DNA from: CAZYMI01 sp964648505
GTDB lineage: Bacteria; Pseudomonadota; Alphaproteobacteria; Micavibrionales; Micavibrionaceae
Assembly: GCA_964648505.1 (NCBI GenBank)
Contig: CAZYMI010000004.1
Location: 62,001-126,000 of the forward strand
Length of the DNA stretch: 64,000 nucleotides
Direction: 5' to 3'
The translations under genes and the position numbers were made by a program. Positions 1 through 7,740 of the stretch are shown here, piece after piece (the first letter of the stretch is position 1; each line of letters begins with the position of its first letter). The notes below the pieces were generated by a model that did no database searches, had not been told where the DNA came from, and saw only the letters and a program-made list of their open reading frames with translations.

Positions 1-1
1 A

Positions 2-1366
2 CCAGAATTCAAAACTTTACTAACCCTCAGCACATATGATGACTTTGTTTCGTTTTTTAGTGATAAGAACAGAGTTAATTTTTATACAGAGTATTTTCTA
101 ACCGGCATTAAAAATTGTCTTATAACTGATCCACATTTAGAAAGAATTTTAAGCTACTGGCGCAAAATGCTTTTAACAGGGCACATCAATGGAACTTTGC
201 TTTTAACGCACAAAGATAGAATGTTTCTTGCTGTCCTTTCAGAAAATTGCTTTTTTAATGAATATGTTTTTGCGTCAGATGATGAGGAAGCAAAAATTTT
301 AACCACGCTGTCGCAAACAGATTTTCCTGATCCCGACTCCCTTCTTTTGTTATCCTGTTATAAATCCCTGCTGGACTTGCCGCATCATGCACGCTTTATA
401 GACCATGCGCCCTATTTAAATGATTATCTTTCAGAGATATTCACCTTTCAAATTCGTGAACCTTTGATTGAAAAAGAGTTTCATCAGACCTTGAAAAGTT
501 TTACCACAATAAATGATCCGGTATCACAAAAAGTAAAAGAACAGTATGAAGAAAACCCCTATCCACGCTGGAAAACTATATCGTCTTTTGAACCGTATGG
601 TAATCGGCCAAAAAAAATTAAAGAGAAACAGAATATAAATATTCTGGTAGCAGGCTGTGGCACAGGGCAACAAATTATTGCCCATGCGCGCATTTATCAA
701 AACTTTAGATTTACAGCAATTGATTTATCATCTGCGTCTTTGTGCTATGCCATGCGCAAATGTGCTGAACAAGGCCTGGATGCAGTTGATTTTTATCAAG
801 AAGATATACTGAACATTTCTAAGATTGGCAAAAAATTTGATCACATTTTCTGTACTGGTGTTTTGCATCATATGAAAGATCCCGATGAAGGCATGGCTGC
901 GCTGACACAGTCATTAAAGCCTGGCGGCATGATGAGGCTTGCCGTTTATAGCGAAATAGCACGGCGCGTTATTATAAAAGGGCGTGATTTTATTCAAAAA
1001 AATAACTACCCCTCTACCATAAAAGGTATACGTGATTTTCGTCAGATGGTCTTTGCCCTGCCTGATGGGCACGAACTTGCACCGTTAAAAAATATGATGG
1101 ATTTTTATACCCTTTCAAATTGTCGCGATCTTTTATTTCATGTTCAAGAACATCGCTTTACCATACCCGATCTTGACCAGTATCTAAAACGCCACAATCT
1201 TGTTTTTTGTGGTTTCTCTATTTCAAATGAAATTATCAATCAATTCAAATCTGATTTTCCCAACCTTGATCCACGCATTCTTTTGCATTGGCAAGAGTTT
1301 GAAGAAAAATACCCTGATACATTTTATGGCATGTATCAATTTATGGCTCAAAAGCCAGAAAACTAA
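2..1366 (+). CDS. Class I SAM-dependent methyltransferase with N-terminal helical region (5' partial)
   Basis: The reading frame is open from base 2, with no stop before the ATG at 167, so the gene begins outside the window; 454 residues are visible. Residues 183-191 carry YEENPYPRW, a linker typical of large bacterial methyltransferases that have a TPR or helical N-terminal region. It is followed by SAM-binding motif I (VAGCGTGQQ, near 214-222), the acidic post-I motif TAIDLSS and the motif-IV-like stretch CTGVLHHMKDP. These identify a Rossmann-fold class I methyltransferase. The substrate cannot be told from sequence; relatives occur beside polysaccharide and envelope genes, which fits the convergent sugar epimerase next door. 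The stop overlaps the epimerase stop by 4 nt. The methyltransferase fold is well supported, the substrate is unknown. Confidence 0.85.
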   Translation, partial: PEFKTLLTLSTYDDFVSFFSDKNRVNFYTEYFLTGIKNCLITDPHLERILSYWRKMLLTGHINGTLLLTHKDRMFLAVLSENCFFNEYVFASDDEEAKILTTLSQTDFPDPDSLLLLSCYKSLLDLPHHARFIDHAPYLNDYLSEIFTFQIREPLIEKEFHQTLKSFTTINDPVSQKVKEQYEENPYPRWKTISSFEPYGNRPKKIKEKQNINILVAGCGTGQQIIAHARIYQNFRFTAIDLSSASLCYAMRKCAEQGLDAVDFYQEDILNISKIGKKFDHIFCTGVLHHMKDPDEGMAALTQSLKPGGMMRLAVYSEIARRVIIKGRDFIQKNNYPSTIKGIRDFRQMVFALPDGHELAPLKNMMDFYTLSNCRDLLFHVQEHRFTIPDLDQYLKRHNLVFCGFSISNEIINQFKSDFPNLDPRILLHWQEFEEKYPDTFYGMYQFMAQKPEN

Positions 1367-2397
1367 ATCTTGTAATACCCTTTATACCATTCAACAAAAC
1401 GCTGAATGCCTTCTTCAAGGCCGATTTGGGGTACATAGCCTGTTGCGGCTTGCAAACTGCTCGTATCGGATGCGGTTTTTGGTACATCGCCTGCTTGCAT
1501 TGGTAGTGAATTTATTTTTGCCTTGCATCCTGTTTGTAATTCCAGAATTTTAATCATCTCTTTTAAATATACGGAAGTAGCGGATCCGATATTGTAAATT
1601 TTAAAAGGGGCAGATGAGCGGTCTGATCTTGGATTAGTCATTGATAATTGCAAATCACTCACAGGCGCTTGCGGTATAAGCCTGATAATCGATTCAACAA
1701 CATCATCAATATACGTGAAGCCGCGATACATATCGCCACCATTAAATACATCAAGCTCTTTGCCCTCAAATAATGCCTTTGTAAACTTAAATAAAGCCAT
1801 ATCTGGCCTGCCCCAAGGGCCATAGACTGTAAAAAATCGTAAACCCGTAACAGGCAGAGAAAACAAATGCGCATAGCTGTGTGCCATCATCTCATTGGCT
1901 TTTTTGCTTGCCGCATAAAGCGATATAGGATGGTCTGTTGTATCTGTTTCTGTGTAAGGGAGTTTTTGATTTGCACCATACACAGAACTTGATGAAGCAA
2001 ATAAAAGATGATCTGTATTTAAAGCGCGGCACGCTTCTAGAACAGAAAGAAAGCCTGTCAAATTACTGTCCACATAAGCCTGAGGATTTGTTAAAGAATA
2101 ACGAACACCAGCCTGTGCTGCCAAATGAATAACGCAAGAATATGGATGAAGAGAAAAAAGACTTTGAATGTCTTTTTGATTAGCAAGATCACCCCGAATA
2201 AACGTAAATTTATTATACTGACTTAATGCATCCAAACGCGACCGTTTAATTGATGGATCATAATAATCATTCAGATTATCAAAGCCAACAACCATGAACC
2301 CGTCTGCCAGTAATCGGGCAGCTAGATGAAAGCCGATAAAGCCAGCAGCACCTGTCACCAGTATAGATTTATTTTTTTCCATGCTATTTTTTATCAT
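1363..2397 (-). CDS. NAD-dependent sugar epimerase, UDP-glucuronate 4-epimerase type
   Basis: Extended short-chain dehydrogenase that interconverts nucleotide sugars, most likely UDP-glucuronate and UDP-galacturonate, for surface polysaccharide. Of 344 residues, the N-terminus has the NAD-binding GAAGFIG (16-22) and then FDNLNDYYDPSIKRSRL, the stretch that marks the UDP-glucuronate epimerase branch. ASSSSVYG supplies the catalytic Ser/Thr region and YAASKKANE the YxxxK pair. Length matches the family (about 335-345). Two starts are possible: ATG 2397, 2 nt after the glpK stop, and ATG 2382, which begins MEKNKSILVTG and fits family N-termini; neither has a clear Shine-Dalgarno. The close spacing to glpK suggests it is the last gene of the dehydrogenase-glpD-glpK transcript. 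The exact sugar is inferred. Confidence 0.85.
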   Translation of the reverse strand: MIKNSMEKNKSILVTGAAGFIGFHLAARLLADGFMVVGFDNLNDYYDPSIKRSRLDALSQYNKFTFIRGDLANQKDIQSLFSLHPYSCVIHLAAQAGVRYSLTNPQAYVDSNLTGFLSVLEACRALNTDHLLFASSSSVYGANQKLPYTETDTTDHPISLYAASKKANEMMAHSYAHLFSLPVTGLRFFTVYGPWGRPDMALFKFTKALFEGKELDVFNGGDMYRGFTYIDDVVESIIRLIPQAPVSDLQLSMTNPRSDRSSAPFKIYNIGSATSVYLKEMIKILELQTGCKAKINSLPMQAGDVPKTASDTSSLQAATGYVPQIGLEEGIQRFVEWYKGYYKI

Positions 2398-2399
2398 GC

Positions 2400-3869
2400 C
2401 TAATCGTTACTCGAAAGCCTTTCAAGGGCATGAATAGCCCGAAGCCATCCTTTATAAAGGCCCTGGAGCGTTGTTGTTTGTGGATGAAAAACATGTCCGG
2501 CCTTCCAGCAGCTACGCATGTCATGCAGGCCGCTATAAATACCTGCGCCAAGGCCCGCGAGCGATGCCGCACCCCACGCCGTTGTTTCAACATGATTTGG
2601 AATATCAATATTTATCCCCAGAACATCCGCAATTGATTGCGCAACAAAACTATTGTTCATAAGCCCACCATCTGCGCGGATAGATTGAGGTATAATATGT
2701 GTGTCGGCTATAAAAGCATCAATCAGATCTTTTGTTTGGAACGCTTGGGCTTCCAGTGCCGCACGCACAATATGGGCTTTTGTTGTCTCCCGGGTCATGC
2801 CCAATATGGCAGCGCGCGCATTGGGCTGCCAATAAGGCGCACCAAAGCCGGAAAAGGAAGGCACAAAAAATACATCATTACTATTGTCAACTGACCTTGC
2901 TAAAAGTTCGGTTTGGGCGGTGTTATCTATAATCCCCAAATTATCACGCAGCCACTGTATGGCAGCACCGGCGATAAATATAGAACCTTCAAGCGCGTAT
3001 GTAACTTCGCCATTTATTCTATAGGCAATTGTTGTCAGCAATCTGTTGTTTGAAAGCTTGAATGTTTTCCCCATATTCATTAGGGCAAAGCAACCTGTTC
3101 CGTAGGTTGATTTTATCTGACCGGGGTCAAAACAGCATTGGCCCACAAGAGCGCCTTGCTGGTCGCCTATCAGCGCATGAATTGGAATATCAAAAGTGAA
3201 AATCCCATGTTCTGTTTTGCCAAAATCAGAAACTGTATCGCGCACGTCAGGCAAAAGTGCTTTTGGTATATCAAAAATTGAAAGTAATTCTTCATCCCAT
3301 TGTTGGGTGTTAATGTTAAAAAGCATTGTTCGCGATGCATTGGTTGCATCTGTGGCATGAAGTTTACCGCCTGTAAGGTGCCACAGCAAAAAGGTATCAA
3401 TTGTTCCAAAGGCTAGATCGCCTTGCTGCGCCAGCATTCTGGCATCAGGTACGTTATCAAGAATCCATTTAATTTTAGGTGCTGAAAAATACGGATCAAG
3501 CAACAAGCCTGTTTTGTTGCGGATCCGGCCTTCAAAACCATGGGTTTTCAAATCTTCACATATTTTTGTTGTTCGTCTATCTTGCCAGACAATCGCGTTA
3601 TAGATTGCTTTCCCGGTTTTTCTATTCCAGATAATCGTTGTTTCACGTTGGTTTGTGATCCCCATTGCTGCAGGCTTATATATCATCGCATCGCGAGCAA
3701 CTGCTAGCGTATCCTCTAAGATGTCTTCTGGGTTTTGTTCCACCCATCCCTTTTGAGGGTGAAACAGTTTTAAATTTTTTTGAGAAACTTTTATTATTTG
3801 ACCCGTGCTATCAAATAAAATTGCTCTTGAACTTGTGGTGCCTTGGTCAAGTGCTAAAAGATATGTCAT
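2400..3869 (-). CDS. glpK: Glycerol kinase
   Basis: Phosphorylates glycerol to sn-glycerol 3-phosphate in the cytoplasm, feeding GlpD encoded just upstream. The 489-residue protein begins MTYLLALDQGTTSSRAI, the FGGY-kinase phosphate-1 motif. It continues with TNQRETTIIW, a glycerol-contact region (VWQDRRTT), the ATP-domain segment STYGTGCF and the C-terminal ADGGLMNN motif. Length is normal (about 490-505). I chose ATG 3869 rather than an upstream start because the conserved N-terminus begins there and it forms a 4-nt ATGA overlap with the glpD stop, which implies translational coupling. No glycerol facilitator or GlpR repressor gene lies next to it. Confidence 0.95.
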   Translation of the reverse strand: MTYLLALDQGTTSSRAILFDSTGQIIKVSQKNLKLFHPQKGWVEQNPEDILEDTLAVARDAMIYKPAAMGITNQRETTIIWNRKTGKAIYNAIVWQDRRTTKICEDLKTHGFEGRIRNKTGLLLDPYFSAPKIKWILDNVPDARMLAQQGDLAFGTIDTFLLWHLTGGKLHATDATNASRTMLFNINTQQWDEELLSIFDIPKALLPDVRDTVSDFGKTEHGIFTFDIPIHALIGDQQGALVGQCCFDPGQIKSTYGTGCFALMNMGKTFKLSNNRLLTTIAYRINGEVTYALEGSIFIAGAAIQWLRDNLGIIDNTAQTELLARSVDNSNDVFFVPSFSGFGAPYWQPNARAAILGMTRETTKAHIVRAALEAQAFQTKDLIDAFIADTHIIPQSIRADGGLMNNSFVAQSIADVLGINIDIPNHVETTAWGAASLAGLGAGIYSGLHDMRSCWKAGHVFHPQTTTLQGLYKGWLRAIHALERLSSND

Positions 3870-5293
3870 TGAAAATAACTTTCTAAGCTCTTTCTTGTCT
3901 CTTGAGAAATATGCAAGCCAAGCTTTGAACGTCTCCATAAAAAATCATCAACTGATCGCATCCATTCATGTTCCCGCAGATAATCAAGCTCTGCTTGATA
4001 GATATGATCTCCAAAATGAGTGCCTTGATTTTGATTAAGTATCATCAAAGCCCTTGTGCCATAAGCACGCGCATACCGCGCCAATAAACCGGAAGGAAAA
4101 GATTTATACGTTTTGACTAAGGTACATAAAAATTCATCAAAATGATCCATATCACCGCCGGGTAAAACCGCCCGATCTGTCCAGGGAGGCGCCTTTGTTC
4201 CCAAAGCCTGAACAACCATATTACTGATATGTTCTGAAACAATCCTGTAGGTCGTAAGTTTGCCGCCAATCAAGGTTATAAGTTGCGATGATCCAAACTT
4301 TTGCGTCTGTATTTTATAATCGCGCGTTACTTTTGAGATATTGTTCTGTCCGTCATCAATTAACGGGCGAACACCTGAATAACACCACACAATATCAGCG
4401 GCGCTAATTTGTGTTTGGAAATATGAATTGACTGCATTAATCAGGTAATCGCGTTCACTCTGAGAACACGAAACATCATCAATATGGCCCGTAATAATCT
4501 CATCTGTTGTGCCAATCAAAGTAAAATGATGTTCATACGGAATGGCGAAAACAATGCGCCCATCGGGTTGTTGTAATATATAAGCCTCATCCCCTGCATG
4601 CATTTTAGGCACAACAATATGTGACCCTTTGGAGAGTTTTATTTTAAGGGCTGTATTCTGTGGCACACCATTTTGTAAAACCTCGGCAACCCAAGGTCCT
4701 GCGGCATTAATAACAACCTTTGCTTCAAATTCTTTTGCACTAGTTTTAATCTTCCAGCCTTGCAGGTGTGGCTGCAAGGCTGTGCAGGCTGTGTGTGTAT
4801 GAATAACAGCACCTTTCTGCTTGGCATCTATGGCATTCAAAACAACAAGACGAGCATCATCAACCCAGCAATCTGAATAATCAAAGCCATAAGAATAGTT
4901 TTCTTTCAAAGGGCTATTGAGAAGCGATAGGCCGCGTGATGCAGACATGCCAGCACGCGGCGCCAAATAGTCGTACATAAAAAGCCCGCATCGTATCATC
5001 CAACGCGGCCTCAAAGACGGAACATGAGGCAGCACAAATCGTAACGGCCAGATAACATGGGGGGCTAATTTCAAAAGCCTTGCGCGTTCTTGCAGGCTTT
5101 CGCGCACCAGTTTAAAATTATATGTTTCCAGATAACGCAAACCGCCATGAATAAGTTTTGTTGACCGTGACGATGTGCCTTGTGCCAGGTCGTCTTTCTC
5201 CAGTAAAAGAACCTTAAGCCCCCTGCCCGAAAGATCACGGGCTATACCTGTGCCATTTATTCCACCACCAATAATGCAGGCATCAAACATCAT
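3866..5293 (-). CDS. glpD: Aerobic glycerol-3-phosphate dehydrogenase (FAD)
   Basis: FAD-dependent enzyme that oxidises sn-glycerol 3-phosphate to dihydroxyacetone phosphate at the cytoplasmic membrane and passes electrons to quinone. The dinucleotide-binding IGGGINGTGIARD lies at the N-terminus, followed by the family signature SSRSTKLIHGGLRYLE. ALIDDG-type segments (RPLIDDGQ) and IGGKLTTYR near residues 345-365 are further GlpD hallmarks. At 475 residues it is slightly short for the family (about 500). The frame is open upstream, but ATG 5293 (or the adjacent 5290) begins right before the FAD motif. This start lies inside the last codons of the amino-acid dehydrogenase gene (11-nt overlap), and the stop overlaps glpK by 4 nt, so the three genes appear co-translated. 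Confidence 0.94.
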   Translation of the reverse strand: MMFDACIIGGGINGTGIARDLSGRGLKVLLLEKDDLAQGTSSRSTKLIHGGLRYLETYNFKLVRESLQERARLLKLAPHVIWPLRFVLPHVPSLRPRWMIRCGLFMYDYLAPRAGMSASRGLSLLNSPLKENYSYGFDYSDCWVDDARLVVLNAIDAKQKGAVIHTHTACTALQPHLQGWKIKTSAKEFEAKVVINAAGPWVAEVLQNGVPQNTALKIKLSKGSHIVVPKMHAGDEAYILQQPDGRIVFAIPYEHHFTLIGTTDEIITGHIDDVSCSQSERDYLINAVNSYFQTQISAADIVWCYSGVRPLIDDGQNNISKVTRDYKIQTQKFGSSQLITLIGGKLTTYRIVSEHISNMVVQALGTKAPPWTDRAVLPGGDMDHFDEFLCTLVKTYKSFPSGLLARYARAYGTRALMILNQNQGTHFGDHIYQAELDYLREHEWMRSVDDFLWRRSKLGLHISQETRKSLESYFQ

Positions 5294-6395
5294 TGTTATT
5301 TTCTGATCTTTTAAAAATTTTTTCTGCAAGCCTGTCAGCTGCCTTGCCTGTAGTACAACCTTCTTTTTCAGCAATTGTAAAAATTCTGATCATGGTCTGA
5401 TCAATATTCTCAATATGGGCCATCACTGTTTCTTGTGTCAAAGGATGCGCAAAAGGATTGTACCCTGAGCTTTGAAAATATTCATACCCAACAAGGGTCA
5501 CGCCGCCAGAATTAAGGGCGTAATCAGGCGCGTACAGAATATGACGATCTTTGAGCATCTCATCATGTTTTAAATTGTCTGCTAACTGATTATTCGCGCC
5601 CCCTGCAATAATTTTGGCTTTTAGCTTTTGAATTGTTTTGTCATTGATAACCGCGCCCATCGCACAAGGGGCAAAAACATCGCATGCCACTTCGTAAATT
5701 TCATCAAGCGAAACCTGGCGAAGCCCATTCATCTCCGCCTTTGCCATGTCTAGTCTGTCGCTATTCACATCGCAGGCAATGATGTTTGCGCCATGAGTAT
5801 GAAGCTTTTTTGCAAGCGCGTAACCTACAGCCCCCAACCCTTGAACCGCAACTGTAATGCCTGAAAAATCATCTGTACCCAATCGATGACGAACAGCAGC
5901 GCGCATGCCGCAAAATATACCGTAAGCTGTATAAGGCGATGGGTTACCGCCAACGCCTTTGTGGTGCGGAAGGCCCGACACATACTGTGTAAATTTCCCA
6001 ATTTCAACCATATCATTTTCGGTTGATCCGACATCTTCAGCCGTAATATAGGTGCCTTTTAAAGCATCTATGGCGCGGCCAAAAGCTTGCATCAACTCTG
6101 GCGTTTTCTGTGATCTGGGGTCTGCAATAATAACAGCCTTACCACCCCCAAGCGGCAAACCTGCAAGGGCTGATTTATACGTCATGCCGCGTGAAAGCCT
6201 GAGTACATCGGTAATCGCCGCTTCTCGGCTTGCATAAGGATAAACACGGCATCCCCCCAAAGAAGGGCCCAAGCTGGTTGAGTGAACCGCAATAAAACCA
6301 ATAAGTCCGGATTGCGGATCGTTGATCTCTACAATTTTTTTATGATCTGCAAAATCAGGGAACGATGTAACATCAGGAAAAGTCAAAAATGACAT
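5283..6395 (-). CDS. Glu/Leu/Phe/Val-family dehydrogenase, leucine dehydrogenase type
   Basis: NAD-dependent oxidative deaminase of branched-chain or similar amino acids. The 370-residue product shows the substrate-domain core: GGCRVYPYAS, then GMTYKSALAGLPLGGGK with the conserved lysines, and DVGST. The Rossmann domain follows with VQGLGAVGYALA. Length fits leucine dehydrogenase (about 350-370) rather than glutamate dehydrogenase (about 420-450). ATG 6395 was chosen because homology starts at MSFLTFPD; an in-frame extension to 6524 would read through the strong terminator at 6472-6498 and is unlikely to be translated. It heads a tight run with glpD and glpK. Leucine, valine or phenylalanine preference cannot be fixed from the sequence. 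Confidence 0.88.
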   Translation of the reverse strand: MSFLTFPDVTSFPDFADHKKIVEINDPQSGLIGFIAVHSTSLGPSLGGCRVYPYASREAAITDVLRLSRGMTYKSALAGLPLGGGKAVIIADPRSQKTPELMQAFGRAIDALKGTYITAEDVGSTENDMVEIGKFTQYVSGLPHHKGVGGNPSPYTAYGIFCGMRAAVRHRLGTDDFSGITVAVQGLGAVGYALAKKLHTHGANIIACDVNSDRLDMAKAEMNGLRQVSLDEIYEVACDVFAPCAMGAVINDKTIQKLKAKIIAGGANNQLADNLKHDEMLKDRHILYAPDYALNSGGVTLVGYEYFQSSGYNPFAHPLTQETVMAHIENIDQTMIRIFTIAEKEGCTTGKAADRLAEKIFKRSENNNDV

Positions 6396-6471
6396 TGAAG
6401 GGCCTGCGAGGGTTGTTTTTTTAAAGTGTACCTGAACAACAGGACGAAACAATACACAACAAATGCGCTGC

Positions 6472-6498
6472 AAAAAAAGAGGCCACCCGAAGGTGGCC
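6472..6498 (-). terminator. Strong intrinsic terminator
   Basis: GGCCACC (6481-6487) pairs perfectly with GGTGGCC (6492-6498) around a CGAA/TTCG tetraloop. On the minus strand it is followed by C-T and then seven T residues (6472-6478). It stands 77 nt before the dehydrogenase start, so it either ends a small RNA or works as an attenuator. Confidence 0.85.
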
Positions 6499-6662
6499 AG
6501 TAGTGGTAAGGAGATAAAACACAACCAAATAGGAAAGAAAAAATCTTGTCTAAAACACCCTTGTTGAACCCGCTTTAGAAATTCTGCCAGTCTTTAAAGT
6601 CCCGTCTTTAATCCGAAACCCCTCGCGCCCTGGCGACGCTGTCTTTTGTTACTTATGTCCCT
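6472..6662 (-). ncRNA. Structured leader or independent small RNA upstream of the dehydrogenase-glp operon
   Basis: This stretch of the 358-bp gap between rluD and the dehydrogenase has no plausible ORF. It is bounded by a good promoter (6669-6697) and an intrinsic terminator (6472-6498), giving a transcript of about 190 nt. Inside, GCCAG and CTGGC can pair around a G-rich segment, and GTCTTTAA occurs twice (6591-6610 region on the plus strand). It could be an attenuating 5' leader controlling read-through into the dehydrogenase, glpD and glpK, or a free-standing RNA; its size is also that of 6S RNA, but I could not recognise 6S, tmRNA, RNase P or a known riboswitch core. Existence is moderately supported, identity unknown. 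Confidence 0.45.
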
Positions 6663-6668
6663 ATCTTC

Positions 6669-6697
6669 ATATTATCTAAAATTTTATGTAAATGCAA
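6669..6697 (-). promoter_or_regulatory. Sigma-70-type promoter for the leader/small RNA
   Basis: On the minus strand, TTGCAT (6692-6697) and TAATAT (6669-6674) are separated by exactly 17 bp. Transcription would start near 6662 and run toward the amino-acid dehydrogenase gene. The only element in the gap after rluD that matches the consensus this well. Confidence 0.5.
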
Positions 6698-6753
6698 GGG
6701 GATTTATAAGAAAATAGGTAAAAAAATTTATAAAATGGCCCTAATCTGCCATT

Positions 6754-7740
6754 TTATAGGCCAGCTAACGCGCTCTGAACCGCTTGCATATCACCCGGTA
6801 GGTCAGATTCAAAATGCATATCTTCGCCCGTGACAGGGTGAATAAACCCCAGTTCCTTGGCGTGTAAGGCTTGGCGTGCAAGGCCCTTAATAACTGCTTG
6901 TGCGCCTTCATCGTACCCAGCTTTATTCAGTGCGGCAGATAAAAATGTAGGCTGCGCGCCATAAAGCGGGTCCCCCAATAACGGAAATTTATTAGCTTCG
7001 GCATGCACGCGAATTTGGTGTGTTCGCCCCGTCTCTAACTGGAATTTTACCAGTGCAAAATAATCGCGGTAACGCTCAAGTACCGTGTAATGCGTCACAG
7101 CTTCCCGCCCGCCGCGCACCGACACAGCCATTTTCAAACGATTAGTGTTGTGCCGTCCGATATGATGGTCAATCAGCCCAAGTGGTGGCACAGGCACACC
7201 TACAGATATGCCCCAGTAAACACGCCCGAGCGTTTTATCTTTAAGCTGTGCGGCAAGGCCAGCATGCGCACGGTCGTGCTTTGCTGCAACCATTAAGCCT
7301 GATGTCTCGCGATCAAGCCTGTGTACGATACCCGGGCGTTTCACACCACCCACACCCGATAATGTATCGCCACAATGATAGAGCAGCGCATTTACAAGTG
7401 TGCCGCCCGCGTGCCCCGCAGCGGGATGCACCACAAGCCCGACAGGCTTATTGATAATAATTAAATCATCATCTTCAAAAACAATATCAAGCGGAATATT
7501 CTCAGGCGCAGGGTCTGCATCAAATAAAGGTGGCAGATCAATCACAACCACCTGCCCGCTCTTCACTTTACGTGATGCATCCCACATACTGACGCCATCT
7601 AATGTAATAGCACCCTCGGTAATTAAAGCTTGCAAGCGTGATCGTGAAAAACCATCAATTTTTGCCGCAAGAACTTTATCAATGCGCTGGCCCGCATCGC
7701 CATCTTCAAGCGTCAGTTCAATAAGTTCGGCATCACTCAT
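6754..7740 (-). CDS. rluD: Ribosomal large-subunit pseudouridine synthase D
   Basis: RluA-family pseudouridine synthase, expected to modify helix 69 of 23S rRNA (positions 1911, 1915 and 1917 in E. coli numbering). Of 328 residues, the N-terminal part (about 15-75) is an S4 RNA-binding domain (QRIDKVLAAKIDGFSRSRLQ). The catalytic motif HRLDRETSG carries Asp143. Further on, QLETGRTHQIRVH is the conserved RluA motif III region. Length is standard. Its ATG overlaps the stop of the upstream secreted-protein gene by 4 nt (ATGA), so the two are probably co-transcribed. RluC is an alternative, but the N-terminal sequence and the single S4 domain with IDLPP fit RluD. Confidence 0.9.
   Translation of the reverse strand: MSDAELIELTLEDGDAGQRIDKVLAAKIDGFSRSRLQALITEGAITLDGVSMWDASRKVKSGQVVVIDLPPLFDADPAPENIPLDIVFEDDDLIIINKPVGLVVHPAAGHAGGTLVNALLYHCGDTLSGVGGVKRPGIVHRLDRETSGLMVAAKHDRAHAGLAAQLKDKTLGRVYWGISVGVPVPPLGLIDHHIGRHNTNRLKMAVSVRGGREAVTHYTVLERYRDYFALVKFQLETGRTHQIRVHAEANKFPLLGDPLYGAQPTFLSAALNKAGYDEGAQAVIKGLARQALHAKELGFIHPVTGEDMHFESDLPGDMQAVQSALAGL

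Noticed and set aside
5294..5374. 27-residue N-terminal extension of GlpD
   Set aside because: It lies inside the end of the amino-acid dehydrogenase gene in another frame, and the FAD-binding motif begins right after the internal Met-Met.
6396..6524. 43-residue N-terminal extension of the amino-acid dehydrogenase
   Set aside because: It would translate through the strong terminator hairpin, and family homology starts at the ATG at 6395.
6472..6662. 6S RNA for the leader upstream of the dehydrogenase
   Set aside because: Size is right, but I could not find a convincing long closing stem with a central open bubble, so the name is not applied.
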